64,000 bases of DNA from Otatea glauca (taxonomy: Eukaryota; Streptophyta; Magnoliopsida; Poales; Poaceae): the NCBI GenBank assembly GCA_036346275.1, contig JAYEVK010000077.1, positions 1-64,000 on the forward strand. The letters run 5' to 3'. Positions 24,117 through 37,700 of the stretch are shown here, piece by piece. The notes under the pieces are model-generated. The model was not told where the DNA came from, made no database searches, and saw only the letters and a list, made by a program, of their open reading frames with translations. Every line of letters begins with the position of its first letter. Positions within the stretch are counted from its first letter, which is position 1. The translations under genes and the position numbers were made by a program.

Positions 24117-26880
24117 CTAAGCACCCCTACCCCTGCCACGACCTCTCTTTGTCCTACGTGCTGAAGCCGGTGCATCGTCTAGAGGTTGTGTGTGAAGCTG
24201 CTGGGATGCTCGCACCGCCCGTGTCGAGGGGTGAACCACGACGGGCGACGCCGCGGGCGGCAACGCTGTACGAGGAGGAGGTGTCGTAGCCTCGCTGCGC
24301 CATCTGCGTCGGCGAAGGAGGTGCGTCGATTGCGTCATTGGGGGCTGCGTGAATCGTGGTGCGGTGAAGAACCGATCCGCCAAGAGTACTTGACGCGAAG
24401 TAGCTCGACGAGTGAGGCGACGAAGAGAATCGTACTCCAACACGTGGGCAACTGCGATTAAGGTAGTAACATGTAATCATAATCAGGCGGTACTGATACC
24501 AATGCCAACAATTGAATATTGCTTTACTAACCTGGCGTGGGGACCATGGTGGGACCGCGTGGTGCCTGCCAACTGGACCCTCCAGCCACGCCTAGGGCCG
24601 GAGGCACAGAGGTGCGGTAGGAGGACTCTGCCTCCACTGCGTAGGCAGGAGCTGGGGCCGGTGTGTGGTACGAAGGCACGAGTGGCGGCCTGGATGAGGT
24701 ACCACGGTCAGTCGCGCCCACCGCCGACAAGAACCGAGCCCACGATCCGTCGAATCCCGCCACCACGCGTCTCCACGCCTCGTCATCTCGTCCGGTGACC
24801 GCGACTCCGCCGCATGACCTACTCAAAATACCGTGGCTATACTCGCAAGTCCTGGCGTGGTCCACCGCCACGCATTTAACGAATCATAAATACAACGACA
24901 AGTGCAAGGAACACATGACATACCTTACGCAGAAGACTTACCATCGCGTGCATGGTCGCTCCGCTGGCCGGTACAAGTCCGCCACGCCGAGCGCACGTCT
25001 AGGTGGGTGGCTCCTCCACAAGTCACGAGGCGAGCACGCGTCTGTGCCACGTGCATCGTGCCACGTCGCGCGGTAGGAGGAGGAGTTATATGGCGTGTCC
25101 TCATCGACGACGTCCTCTAGTGCTCCAGCCCACTGGGCGAGCCACAGCTCCATCCTCCGTGCCAAGGTCACCATTGTCTTCTGAGGTCCCTGGGTGGAGT
25201 ACCTGAAAAGAAATACACATTAGTACAAATATAACATAAGCATTTATCATAATTATGTAGCGGCGAGTAACTCACAAAGGCACTCTCGTGGCACTCGATC
25301 CCCTAAAGGAACAGGACCACCGACGAGTCTCGAATCGCCTCATCACTGCGTGGCGCGTAGTCCTCCACGAAGACGTCGAAGATGAGCTTCCTCCTAGTAA
25401 GCCGCAAGCTCGGTCCTCAGTAGCAAAGTGTGGAGACCCCCCGCGCCTCGCTCTCTCCACTACACAACGGTCGCTGTAGGGGTCCCAGATCACCTGATCC
25501 GCCCTAAGGTGATCAAACGCCTCCGTGAAGGACTGGTACGCTGACCGTACCTGCAGTCCCGCCCACTGGGGCTGCAATTCAAAGAAGGTTGGTTATCAGA
25601 TGCGATTGCAATTAAAACTACATAAGTACTCAGAAGGGCGTACCCGTCGCCTCGTCCAAAGGGATCCCATCGTCGGATGGTCGATCGCATCTGCTCCGTA
25701 CAACTCGACCGTGTAGTGTCGTAGCTCGACGTAGGGTCGACCAACAGGGAAGCGCTCGAACGACCAGAGCTGAAGAAGAAGAGGCATCCCAGCGAGATTG
25801 GCGGACTTGCTTTTCTTCACGCACGCGTCGCAAAGGGCGCAGATGCGTGGCGAAGAACCGCCGAACCCGTGATACCGTGGTACGCCCTCGAGCTCAAGAT
25901 CGCAATAGCCGTGCATAGGCTACCCAACGCTGCCGACGCCGCCGCCTGTGTCGACGCGTGAACATCACGCACCGAGCAACCAAAGTAGATATGCCTCGAG
26001 GTGCCGTGCAACCTGGTAGTCCGTGGGCATCGCAGCCATCCGTTGCACCTGCGACAATTCAACAATTTAATAAGTGAAATATCATGTCAATATTACATAA
26101 AAACAGAATAATAATCGACGAGTGTACGGACTTAGTGTTGGAATATAAAAGTACCAACCTCAAACTGGGCCAACCACCTCCTCGATGGGCCGTGCCTCTT
26201 GCCGATCCGTATTTCTGGATCAAGGGGCACCACCCCGGCAAACCTCTCCTCCAGGTCCGCCACCCACCCGGCAGGAGTCACCGAGGGTCCGACCGGTGTC
26301 CCAACGATCGGCAACCCAGTAAGCATGGCAACGTCCTGCAGGGTCACCGTCAGCTCGCCGATGGGAAGGTGAAAAGTGTGTGTCTCTGGCCTCCAACGGT
26401 CGACCAAAGACGCCAGTAGAGAACGGTCGAACGGAAAACGCCGTGACCGCTCTGGATCGTCCTCACCTCGGCCGCTCATCGCATACCAATTGCCCGAGGT
26501 GACCCTCAACCATGCGAACAAGAGGAAGCAAGCCAAGACGTGATGACCTATGGATGCAAAAAGGGTTGCATTATTTACATATAAGTCATACAACCTAAAA
26601 TTATGCGAACAATATAACATTTAACGTAGTGCTACTCACCTCGTGTGAAAGCGTGGGTCAACGCACCATGCCTTCCTAGGCACTCGGATCCGCAGCAGAG
26701 GCACCTTGTCGTTGCCCTCATCATTGCGTGGACAAACGCACGTGCCGCCGGTCCAACGCAGAGTCCAGAAGTGACTCGGGGTGCTCCATCCCTGCAAGTA
26801 AATAAGGAAATATTTATTACACAAGACATATATTAAACACGGTATACATATAAGTAAAACGACAGAAGCGTACAACATAT
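24117..26880 (-). pseudogene. Plant mobile domain (PMD) gene, decayed
   Basis: The hallmark SLLASLVDRWRPETHTFHLP with LTVTLQDVAMLTGLP lies at about 26420-26320 on the minus strand. HLEAYLLWLLGA is near 26000, followed by LCDACVKKSK and GMPLLLQLWSFERFPVGRP near 25820-25730. WAGLQVRSAYQSF and ADQVIWDPYSDRC lie near 25560-25470. A low-complexity C-terminus ends in basic RTKRGRGRGRGA near 24120. Plant PMD proteins such as MAIN and MAIL1 act in genome stability and silencing, and related domains ride in transposons. Frameshifts after LLGA and after VVERARR, plus stops, show that this copy is broken. Exon limits are approximate. Confidence 0.7.
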
Positions 26881-27129
26881 GACAAAACTACATGTGACAA
26901 GCGTCCATCTTAAATAATATTACATAACATCCCACAAATATGAATAAGATTTCGTAAATGAGAATACATAAGTAAGATCACATATTTCGATACATAACCG
27001 ATAAAGACACATTACATAAATATGGTCACGTAAATAGGCTTACATAATTCTTTACAGACCTGAAAATACATAATACATAATTCGATACACAACTGACAGT
27101 ACATAATACATAATTCGATGCACATCTAA
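26881..27129. other. Spacer between MULE transposase and PMD genes
   Basis: The spacer is AT-rich, with repeated ACATAA and GATACA motifs and no gene-like frame. It is probably terminator and promoter sequence between two element genes. Confidence 0.35.
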
Positions 27130-29872
27130 CATTACACATTACACGTAGCACGGCATTGGTTTGCCTTATGCCCACTCACCGCACTCGAACACCTCCTAAC
27201 ACACCACCCACCTCGATTCATCCATGTCGCTGCGAATGCGCCTACTCATGGACGACGGTGGCCTTCCGTGCACCTCCGCAAGGTTGCATTCGGTAGACAA
27301 ATGCGCTCATCTCTGTTAATCCCAGCGAAATCACCGTGTGTACAAAAACCACGAAACTCACCAGACCAGGTATGGACAACATGATCCTTCAAGTAGAAAG
27401 GGGATACGTATTGCGACGTGTTCATCCCAATTTGCCCACACGCAGCTATCACATGTGAGCAAGGAATATGAAGAAGTCTTGGCTTATTGCAGGTGCATTC
27501 GCACCATCCAGTGGCCCCTTGGCCCAGATTAACCTCATGTGTAATAATTGCTATATTGGTTCCCAATCCCCCTTTGCACCGAAGAGTCACTTCAAAGCGG
27601 TACTCACTAATGCCGAAGCTACGCACCACACATGTCTGAGCTTTAATGGTTCGCTCCTCCATGTAGGTCATCATCCAAGCAACAATATGGTGTTTGCAAT
27701 GTCGTGGCATGAAGAACACCTCCGCATGCCTTTTCTCGGAAATAGGCAACAATGTCGCAACATGCCTTCCGTGATGGCCACAAGGGGTAGCGGACGGAGG
27801 CCTCTTATGACCCAGCTTGTAAACCTCGGCTATATTCGTTGTCATGACCCCAAACCCGATCAACACATATCGGTTAGTACAACACCCTATTCGTTCAACC
27901 ATAATAAATATCACAATTAACTATACTAACCTGGCGCCACCAGTGTCATGGAGCAATGCCCACTTCTCTAAAGGCTCCGCCTCTACCCAGTGCGAGAAAC
28001 ATTTTATATTCCTTGACGATCGCCTCCTCACATTAGGAGGATCGAGCTCTCCGAGTGGTGTTAGCCTTTTGGGCGGGCAGTCGTTCGGCGTAGGTGCTTG
28101 CTTCTTCATCTCTTCGATATGCGCACTAGTGTGCTTATCCAACTCAACAAATAGCGCGTTGAACTTACGTGCCTAATTCTGCTTGCATAACCTCTTAAAT
28201 AGGTTCATCAGTTTCTTACTCCTGAATTGCCTGAAGAAATTTGCTCTTAAATGTCTCATGCACCACCTGTTCTGCAAGTCACGCCATGAGAATGGCTCAT
28301 TAGGATCCTCCTGTAGAGACTTAATTGCCGAAAGAATACCTTTGTGACGATCATGAATGATGCACACGTTGGGCCGATTACCAACTACCCGAAATTCGGA
28401 TGTCCGAAAAACCACACCACTATCCTGTTCTCACCCTCAACAAAAGCAAAGGCCAATGGAAGTATGTGGTTGTTCGTGATCAACAAAGAATGGCCGTTAG
28501 AATCGCCTTGTATTTTCCAGTCAAAAATGTACCATCAACACAAAGCAACGGACGGCAGTACCTGAATGACGCAATGCAAGGACCCAATGCAAAGAATGCA
28601 CGACGAAATGTGTAGATCCCGTTAGCATCTGCTTCACTTTTGTTGAAAGCGGTGTATGTGCCGGGGTTCGTTTGCTTCAGGACATCAAGCACACGAGGTA
28701 GGTTGCAATACGAAGCCTCGTATGTACCAAACCTCTTCTCTAATGCTTTTTGCTTCGCACGCCAGGCCATCGAGTAACTTATCTGGTACTTAAAGGTTCT
28801 CAAGATTGCTTTCTGAATATACGAACACTCAATGTCCCGCTTCTCAATGATTTCATTGAACATCACACTAGCAATTACAGCTGCATTCAGGTTGCGGTGT
28901 TTCACCAAAACATTTTCTAGTCTACATGTGTGCTCCTCTACTCGGGATACAGTCCAAAACGTCTCGCGTTTCGGCTTGTATGCATGAACTCGGAATTCAC
29001 ATCCATCGGTTCTGCACTTCACTGTGTATCTATCTGGACTAGACAAGACAACCCGGAACTCTCTCTGTTGCGACAATGCCCAAAGCCTCACTACCAACTT
29101 CAATTCAGAATTGTTCGAGAATATTTGATTCAGCCGAATGACATTTGCACCATATTCCCAACGCGACTCATGGCCCCACAAAACTTCCATACCCGATTGG
29201 TTTTGCTTGTTCCATTCGTCAGGTATGGGTATGTCCACTACCCCGGTACTACGAGGCATTTCATCATCATCCTCATCCTCCTCTTCGTCATTTTCGCTGA
29301 TGTCATCATCACATTCCAACATTTCAGCTTCATCCTCTGCCGCCATACGGTCCACTAACTCCAACTGATCAACAAGTTGCTCGATCTCCTCCCCTTCATC
29401 GGCCTAACCTTCTGCGTTTGCTGCATCCCTATTATCTTCCCCCGTCGCTATCTCAACCGGCACCACTTCCTGAACTTGTTTAGCTCTAACCGATGTACTG
29501 CTTTCGCCCATATCACTAATATCCACCTCTTCTCTAGGCAAGCCTCGCACCAAAGATCACACATTCAAGGCGAGATCCCTTGCACCACCTTAACCATTTC
29601 TGCCACAAGTATGTCCGATCTATTTTCTTTAACTCCCAAATAGCCGGATCACTCTTGCTACATGTGAATAGGATTTCAATGGTAACAGAGTACACACTTG
29701 GATCCAGAGAAAAATATTGGGTCAACCAAAATTTTATATCACGAATGCTAACACTTTCGGGGAATGAGTGCTCAATCATGGTGATCGAAAACTTGCTTAA
29801 ATCAACACCATTTTACGTACTTTTTATTTCACCGTCACCATAATATACCCTAAATTTCACTGGATCCGACAT
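27130..29872 (-). pseudogene. MURA-type MULE transposase, several lesions
   Basis: Reading from ATG 29872, an N-terminal PB1-like segment (MSDPVKFRVYYGDGEI) meets an in-frame TAA at 29813-29815, then continues through FSITMIEHSFPES. A frameshift near 29535 and another stop precede an acidic stretch, then the zinc-finger and transposase core. The core includes FGPC-type FALGPCIASFRYCRP and LLCVDGTFLTGKY (about 28510). After a frameshift come CIIHDRHKGILSAIKSLQ and a TAG at 28173-28175. The SWIM zinc finger reads CECTCNKPRLLHIPCSHV near 27440, and a degenerate CCHC remnant lies near 27150. Domain order matches the MULE transposase family; the gene cannot make a full product. Confidence 0.85.
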
Positions 29873-30282
29873 CACTGCGACCATATATACGAAATAAATT
29901 TTTAGATCACCACTAACACGTAATTTCAATAACCTAAATTAAAAACGCTAATTAATTATCTCGCTACTGATACTACAACATTAAAGAACAAATCTAATAT
30001 CGCTAACCTAAAATACATGCACTGATTAAATTAAATTAAATCTAACATCAACTATAATATTTTTCGATACTATTTTTATACGCAATTACAAAAATTAAAT
30101 ATTACAAAAAATAGAAATTTACCTCTTTTTTTCTCCTTCTTCCTCCTCCTCCCTCTCCCTACCCGAGCTCCCTCTCTCCCTACCCGAGCTCCCTCTCTCC
30201 TCTCTCTCTCTCTTCCTCTCCCTCTCCCTCTCCCTCTCCCTCTCTCCCCGGTCGCCGGTCGCCTCACTTCTTCGTGCTCGGG

Positions 30283-30653
30283 CTCTTTTTTTCTCTCCTC
30301 CGCGCGAATGAAACCAGAACCGGGCGAGATAGGCAAAAACTGCCCCTATTTTCGCCAAATGGTATGGCGAAAATAGGGTGGTCACCATACCGTTTGGCGA
30401 CAACCTATTTTCGCCATACCATTTGGCGAAAATAGGATGTCCCGGCCAAAAAAACTGTCAGCCACTCCAGATTGCGCATTTAACCTAATTTCGCCAAACC
30501 ATTTGGCGAAAATGTCATTTTCGCCAAACCATTTGGCTATTACATGATTTTCGCCAAACCATCTGGCGACGACGTATTATTTTTGCAAATTTTTCAATCC
30601 GCGTATTAATACCGCAATTAATTTTAAAAAATGTATTATTTAAAAAAAAATTC
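30283..30653 (-). repeat. Right terminal inverted repeat of the MULE
   Basis: Read on the minus strand it starts GAATTTTTTTTTAAATAATA and matches the left end through CATTCGCGCGGAGGAG. Internally adjacent (30120-30250) is a long CTCTCC tract that mirrors the GA-rich tract at 22140-22195 near the left end. Confidence 0.85.
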
Positions 30654-31718
30654 GTAAATCATACAGTTACGATTTTTTTGACGATGTGGTGCAGCTATTA
30701 AGCTCAGTATGCGCTGAACCCTATATAAGAGATAAGGATTTGTAAGTTGGTACAAGCATATCGTTATTTGGAGATTTTTTTTTGTATCATTAATCTATTA
30801 TGAATAACGCGTGGACGTGGCTCGCGTACTTCCACAATTTACAAATATATTAATTTCATTTTCAGATGAATCAAAAGTCAAAAATTTCGGTTCAAAAACT
30901 TTGGATTCAAAAACTTTCCATTCAACTGAAAACATGCAGTCCCAATACTTTTGATTCAAAACTTCCAATTAAAAAAACTCAATTAGAAAAACTTTCGATT
31001 GAAAAACTTTCAAAATGATTAAAAATATTTCATATTCAAAAACTTTACGAGAATTTAAAAACATAAATTTTTGAGTTTTATGGGAAGGGAATAGAAAAGA
31101 CGGATGCTGCAAAACGTCGTAACAAGAGTGTTTGAAAGGGAAGATAAGTGAAGGAAGGAGATGTGGCGCGGCAAAGGTCATCTTTATTAAAGAATTAGTG
31201 ATGATGATGATCTCAAATTAGCAAAACCGGAAAAAAAAATCGTGGAGCAGGGATCGAAACTACTATTACTGCAGCCCCGACCGTAATGATCTGTGGCCAA
31301 GAAATTCTGCAATGCCGACAGCATCTTCATTTGTTTCACGAAGCAATGCTACGAGCTCCAACAAATTAATTAAATGCAGACACTGGAAGAATCAAACAAC
31401 AAAGCAGGCTATAAATTATAATCTACTTCGAATTCCAGCAAATAATAACGAGCTCTTAGCCCGGTCAAAATATCGGCCATGCAAAGCTGCCATCGTTATA
31501 TTAGCTGAAGGCCACAGCACCTTCACTGGTTCAAGTCGTTCACTTCTAAACTTCTAGTACAAAATTTCTCTGTTTCCTAAATAATATTTGGAGCATCAGG
31601 GTAGCAGTTTATTTCAGTCGCTGGATTAAGGCATGTGAGTGCCGCAATGCATCATTAGTCCTGCACAATTTCAGAACTGCCAGCAGAAAGAATACGGGAA
31701 GAGTATGAAAGTTTGTAC
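30654..31718. other. Intergenic region and 3' UTR of the FAD synthase gene
   Basis: AT-rich sequence with many CAAAAACTTT repeats (30880-31060) and no supported gene. The part closest to 31718 should include the 3' UTR of the minus-strand FAD synthase gene. Confidence 0.4.
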
Positions 31719-34700
31719 TCATTTGCAACCGTCGACTTGGGAAAATTGTCCTTCAAAACTACTTGTCAACTTCTCTGCAGCCCAATCTATCCTCTGGTAA
31801 TCCTGAAAATAAGAACAGTGAATTCTGTAAAAAAAAAAATAGTGCTCCGAGGGAGTCAATCATGGCAGAAAGCATCAGTTATGTGTCATCCATTTGAGAT
31901 ACTAGAGGATTCAAAAGTATACTTCCATTCCGTGTCATCAGTTCTGTCTTTATATATTAGTTGATGGTTACAGATTGTTTTGGTTTGGGACAAAAATAAG
32001 GGGTATAACAATGTACATTATTCCCCCCTTTAATGTTTTTTTTTTCTAGAAGAGCTCACAAAGTAGAGTGGCCAAATTTCTCATCAGTGGCACATAAATG
32101 GAATTGTAAATATACTACAGTAGTAGTATCTATGCTGTTTAGTGTTATGAAAGGAGTCCCCGGTAAAGAATTCAAACTGATACCTTTCCGATAAGACTGA
32201 CAACCAAAGGTCCAGTTCTAGAGATCCGATGAGACCCTGCACGTCCAAAACATTGATCATCAAATTGGATCAAATGAGACCCGATAAAAAAACCAAATAA
32301 AGACACAATAAAAAATAACAAAACCATTTCCCTTGCTGATAACTGAATCATACCTATGTAAACATCAGAAAACTCTAAGCATAGTTTTGCAACCACTGGA
32401 GCAATTTTGACCTGAACAAGCATGCAGCAAATTCACATTAGATAAATAATAAAGGATTTCTCTAACTTAAGCCTCAAAGAAAGATCACGTTTGATAAATA
32501 AAAGGAAACTGAACATGAAACAAAAATGTAATTTGCAAGTGTGTAACGTTTATCCAATGTGCCAGTATCCTGCTGTAACCACCCTGAAGGTACCACTGGA
32601 ATCATAGGGTCGTTCCCAAAATAAGGGTAAAGAAACATACTGAAATGCTTGGAAGAACACAAAGAAACAGTCATGAACATAATGTTTTTATCAAAATCAA
32701 CATTATTGAGATTTGAGATAAATTGATTAAAGAAGACATCTGATATTTTTCAATTTAAAATGTTGAGGGGTCAAATTACTAAAAGGTCTGCGTGGACTAT
32801 GAAGATTAATTATGGAACTGTCGTATCAGGAGAAAACTTGCAGAATAGTATTCAGGAACAGATTTAGAAGAACATGAATCTAATTATGACAAAGAGAGAC
32901 ATACATCAGAGAGCGAAGTACTGAGAAGTTTTGAAGCAAAAGGTTTCGCCCGCACTAAACCACTCTCTTGGGTATCTAGAAGACAATCCCACTCCATGTC
33001 CAGTTCATCCACATTAGTTGCAGCAAGAATGATCACATTTTTGCATTTGATCTGCATAGGAAATCAGTTATCTACAAGGCAACTTAGAAAAAAGAGTATT
33101 AACTAGCATATTTTAAAAATTTATGAAAGGTGAGCAACTAAGTACACGTGACAACTATTGGTAGGCATTTTCTTATCACTTCCTAATTGGACACCATAAT
33201 TTATGTTCAAGAATACTCATTTACTTTTAAGATAAAGATAAATATTTTTTTCTAGAGAAAATTCTCTTTCTACCAAAGAGTTTGAACCTCATTTTCTTTT
33301 TGCCGCTGGGTTCTCTCTCAGTCTCACTGAAATGTGGGCCCAAACCCTACAGTGGCAAAAACAAAATGAGGTTTTTGAACAAGGATGCATATGCACTTTA
33401 CCATTACTTCCTCATTATTATATGATATCATTGTCACATGCTAATTTTGGGAAACCTAGGTCCCTACAAAAGCCAAAACAATCACCAAATATGTACTTTC
33501 AGTACTGATCTAAAAGAAATGAACCAAAACAACAGAACATACCAATGGCAATGGCAGCATTTTGTGATGTAATAATTCCGTGATACCTTCTGGCAACAAA
33601 GCCATCTGAAAGAGAAGTAAAAGGAGTCAAATGATAATACCGCAGTTTGCACTTTGCTAAAATAAGCATGCACATTAATATATATTCAAGAAATTAATAT
33701 TTGAAGTCCAGATTACCTCATTTCGATCACCAGTGTAATCGTTTCCTATGAGTTGACTAAGATACTCCTCAAACTCTTCATCAGGAGCCTATGCAAATTC
33801 AAAGCAAACGTTAGTTGATACCAGGAAATGGCATTTTCTCAAGGGAAATTCATGAAGCCACCATTTAGTGTATGGCCATAATTCATGGCTACGCACACTG
33901 AGGAGTTTCTACATTTCATAGTGCTGTCACAACATGATTTTCTTGTGATAGTGCAACCCTATAGATCAACATGAAAGCTTTTCTTTGTTAGCCACTAAAC
34001 AAAATGCAGCAAATACACCAAAGAATACTAGGGCAATGATAATTTATAAAATAATTTTTTTTTTAAACAAAGATGAAGGAATACTACAAGAGGTCCTTTT
34101 GCAGCAAGAAAGTTTTAATGGACGCACCAGACGAACTCCAAATACTTTTGCAACACTAGCCAAAGAAACATCCGAACGTAGAGGCCCAAGTCCTCCAAAA
34201 AGAAATACCTGAAATACAGTGTGAATTTCATTGTACACCTAACTTGAAAAACTAAATAATGAAAAGCCTACAGAAACTAACCATGTCATCTGTAGATTTA
34301 CAACGTTCAACTTCTTCAGCAACAGAATCAATCTGCAAGGCCATCACATATATGTTCCAAATTTATTTACATGACAGGAAAATGACAAATTTGGCAGCTA
34401 TATAGTATATTTCACAACAAAACTGCAACAATCTATTTGTGGCCATTTAAGCTACCACACAAGATTGTAGGACATGCAACTATTTCAATCCATGAAATAT
34501 CTTACTTCATTGCAAACAACCGCTATATGAGAAACTCGCCAGCCAATTGCATGAAGCTTCTTGCACAATGCTGCACCGAGTTTATCCTCAACTGTGCCAA
34601 ACCTGAAGCGTCAAAATGGATAAAACATCAATTAACTGTATAAAACAAATGTTAACAAGGAGACACTTTCCACAAAGACATCCAATTCCGATTATCAAGC

Positions 34701-37700
34701 AAGGATAATCAACGAATTTGGAAGAAACATGTAAAAAATGAAATAGCAACACTAAGTTCTCCAACAGAAATAATATATTCTATAATACAATGTACTTTGG
34801 ACTTTGGGATGGCTGATTGCACTTTGCATTGACTTAAAATGACCAAGTTGCATTCTCTAGAGGCAGACAATAGACTTTAAAAATCATCATTCAAGTCCCT
34901 TTTTCTTGAAAATGAAGATGTCAGTTTTGTATCAAATAGCTGGAGAAGTACAAACACACAAATAGCTGATCTTATTTGCTCTGCAGTGTGAAGACTACTG
35001 ATACAATATAATTCTAGCATTTATCCAAAAGGCAAAGCCAAAGAAGAAAAGTAATCTGCAGAGATGTCACAAATTTATTTAAAAAAGACCAGGGTTGTCA
35101 TTGCCACCAAGAAAAAGCTACCACAATTGCAAGAACCTTGAGTATTAAACAATTATATCTGTAGATATAAATACGAGAGATTACTCACAATATTTCATCA
35201 CCAACTACAATAATTGAAGCCGAGCGTGAGATCATCTGTTCTGCCTCAGTATTGTTCATGCCATTGCTTGAAACAGAATTACATTCCATTTTATGATTAT
35301 TCTTCTTAGTTCTACCAGCTCTTTCAAGCCTTCCATCTGATAGCATGTATGCTGGTCTAAAGCTTTTCCCAGTTGACGAATCACTAAGAAGTGCATTTGG
35401 AACAGTATCATATATACTCCCAATGGAAGTATACCTGAAACCAGCGCAAGTATGTGAAAATGTAAGATAAATTAGGAAGTTTATACGAAGGAGTAGAGTT
35501 CCTCTGCAGTGGCTTAAATTATAAGGTGGCTTTACAAAATGAGCTGAAGTCCAACATACAAAGTGACATAAATGCCAATCAAAAGGAAGAGGAAACACTT
35601 CCTTTTTTAGAGGATTTTTTTTAGAGTGAAGGCAAGAGCAATTACATTATGACCCACAGGCCACAGGTGACGAGAAACCTAACATCTAATGAATATATGC
35701 AAGACAGGCAATTATACATTGGAAGGTTGAACATGAAAAAGAACATACCCTTGATCATAAAGGCTACAGTATTTGACCTTACACGTTAAGAGGAAAGACC
35801 AAACATCCCTGACACAGAAAACAGTGCTCCTTAGCATCTGAATTAGCTGACCAAGAAAGTTAAGCTTTGATTTATTTACATGATGGGTGGGGGTGGTGGA
35901 ACCTGTATGACCAATCCAAGATAGGATTCACCCTCATGAAAGGAGGCCAGCCAGGTGAACTAGGAGAGAATTGTTCTTGACCAACCTATAATTTCAAACT
36001 GAATTACTAATAGGTGTGGAGATACCAATAAGTATACAAAATTGTGAACAAAGATGGCCATAAGTATTGCACATAATAGGTCTACGGAGATGTGAATAAC
36101 AAGAAAACAAGAGAGTTACCGCATTTGGATCGCCAATTCTAGTGCCAATGAAAATTGCTTTAGTAGGCTTCTCTTTCAGTAGGCCTTCTAGGCCAGACTT
36201 GAAATCTGACCGGATAGTTTCCAATGGCAAACCATAACTACAGAGTATGGAGGAGAAAGAGTAGAATGAAGAATCCTTCATTTAAGATCTCAAGAATAGC
36301 AAATAAACAAAGGAAAACAAATCTTTGTGAGCTCTTACGTTGAGACTGTTTCATAAGTGAAAGAGTTGATTTCAGGAAAAGCACAAGGGCTCTCAAAATA
36401 GATGGTACGCACAGGACAGTTTTGAACAGATTCATTTTGAGCTCCATCACCAGAACTTGTTTTGTAAAGATAGTAGCCAGCCCGAAGTAAATGCAAGAGT
36501 ACCTATTGATACATAACAAAGGTATCTTGTCAAACTTGTTGAGGGATATTAATTATCCCTAAACATACAAAAAAATGATGAGCAAAAGAGAACATAAAGA
36601 TATTACGGTTGAATCCTTCCCACCGTTAAAGCTGAAGGCAAGTTCGTCAAACCTGTAAAGGGAAAATGCTGATGATGGGATTTAGACTGTAACGGTATTC
36701 AATACACATAATGAATCTTGGCACTCAGCCCACAAACCCCAGCCACAAGCAAAACTTGAAAAAAAAAGGGGCACATAAGTGAGAATGATCTTCTGAAAGG
36801 AAAAAAAAACTATTCGTGATGCAGACAAGAACGGAAGGCAGAGTTGATTAGCCACAGATTCAACACAAATACAACTAGTTGGAATTTTTAAAGAAGATTG
36901 CATATAAGGATAACAGCTTCAGGTTAAAATTTCATGTTCAGCATGCATCATGGGTTTTTATACTCTGTAAGGATGCAGTTTGATTTGATTCCCCTTTTGT
37001 TATCAAAGAAACTTGATTACAGTTACTCTTAGCAAATTTAAGTGATAACTCAATAATTATTCAACCACCTAACGCCTCACAAAAATAATATCTAAATACT
37101 TTACTTCTTGGAGCTGGCATAAGAACAGTAAAAACAACCTGACTGAACTGCAATGAAGGCAATGTACCTACTTTCCGTTGTTTCAGGACACAGGTTGAAA
37201 CACATTCAGTTCAACCAATGGTCTAAGGCAACCAACAAAAGAGTTTGTGGCTGAAGGATCCAGCCGAGAGCCAATTCGCTTAAGATTAGCAACAAAACTA
37301 TGCAATTCCGCCAGCCAATCTAGATCACCAAGACCGTTTAAGAATTCTAGCAGATTTTCCAAAGCTACCATCGCACGCACAAAGGAAGAGACGATGCCAA
37401 TTACGCACTAACGCAACCACCACCTCAATGCACGCAATAGCGTTGCTGCAGGGGAAAATTATAAGTACACACAGGGACAGGTTGCGCATTGGAACTAAAC
37501 AGCAGCAGCACCAAGCAATTTGAGATCTAACCAATAAGCCCCAACTCGATCTTCCTACGGACCTATCTCTCCGCCGATACATCATACAATCCTACAGCTA
37601 CCCGCGCCTGTCTCTCCGCCGGATCAGTAAACCAAAGCTAGACCCCCACGGCACGCGCCGCCACTGGCTAAACACGATCCGATCGCGCGCGCGGCAGCCG

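Larger units (their letters stand above)
21671..30653 (-). mobile_element. 8983-bp Mutator-like element (MULE) with 9-bp target duplication
   Basis: The element is bounded by the exact 9-bp repeat GTAAATCAT (21662-21670 and 30654-30662), the target-site length of Mutator elements. Terminal inverted repeats of roughly 350 bp (21671 to about 22015 and about 30283 to 30653) align over almost their whole length with scattered substitutions. Inside, all recognisable genes lie on the minus strand: a MURA-type transposase (29872-27130), a plant mobile domain gene (about 26880-24117) and a Myb/SANT-like gene (23599-22613). The first two are broken and the last is open. Confidence 0.88.

Noticed and set aside
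29138..29368. Serine-rich plus-strand frame
   Set aside because: It is the antisense of the acidic Asp/Glu run of the transposase.
37183..37380. 65-codon minus-strand frame in intron 1 of the FAD synthase gene
   Set aside because: It lies between exons 1 and 2, which join in phase without it, and has no recognisable family.
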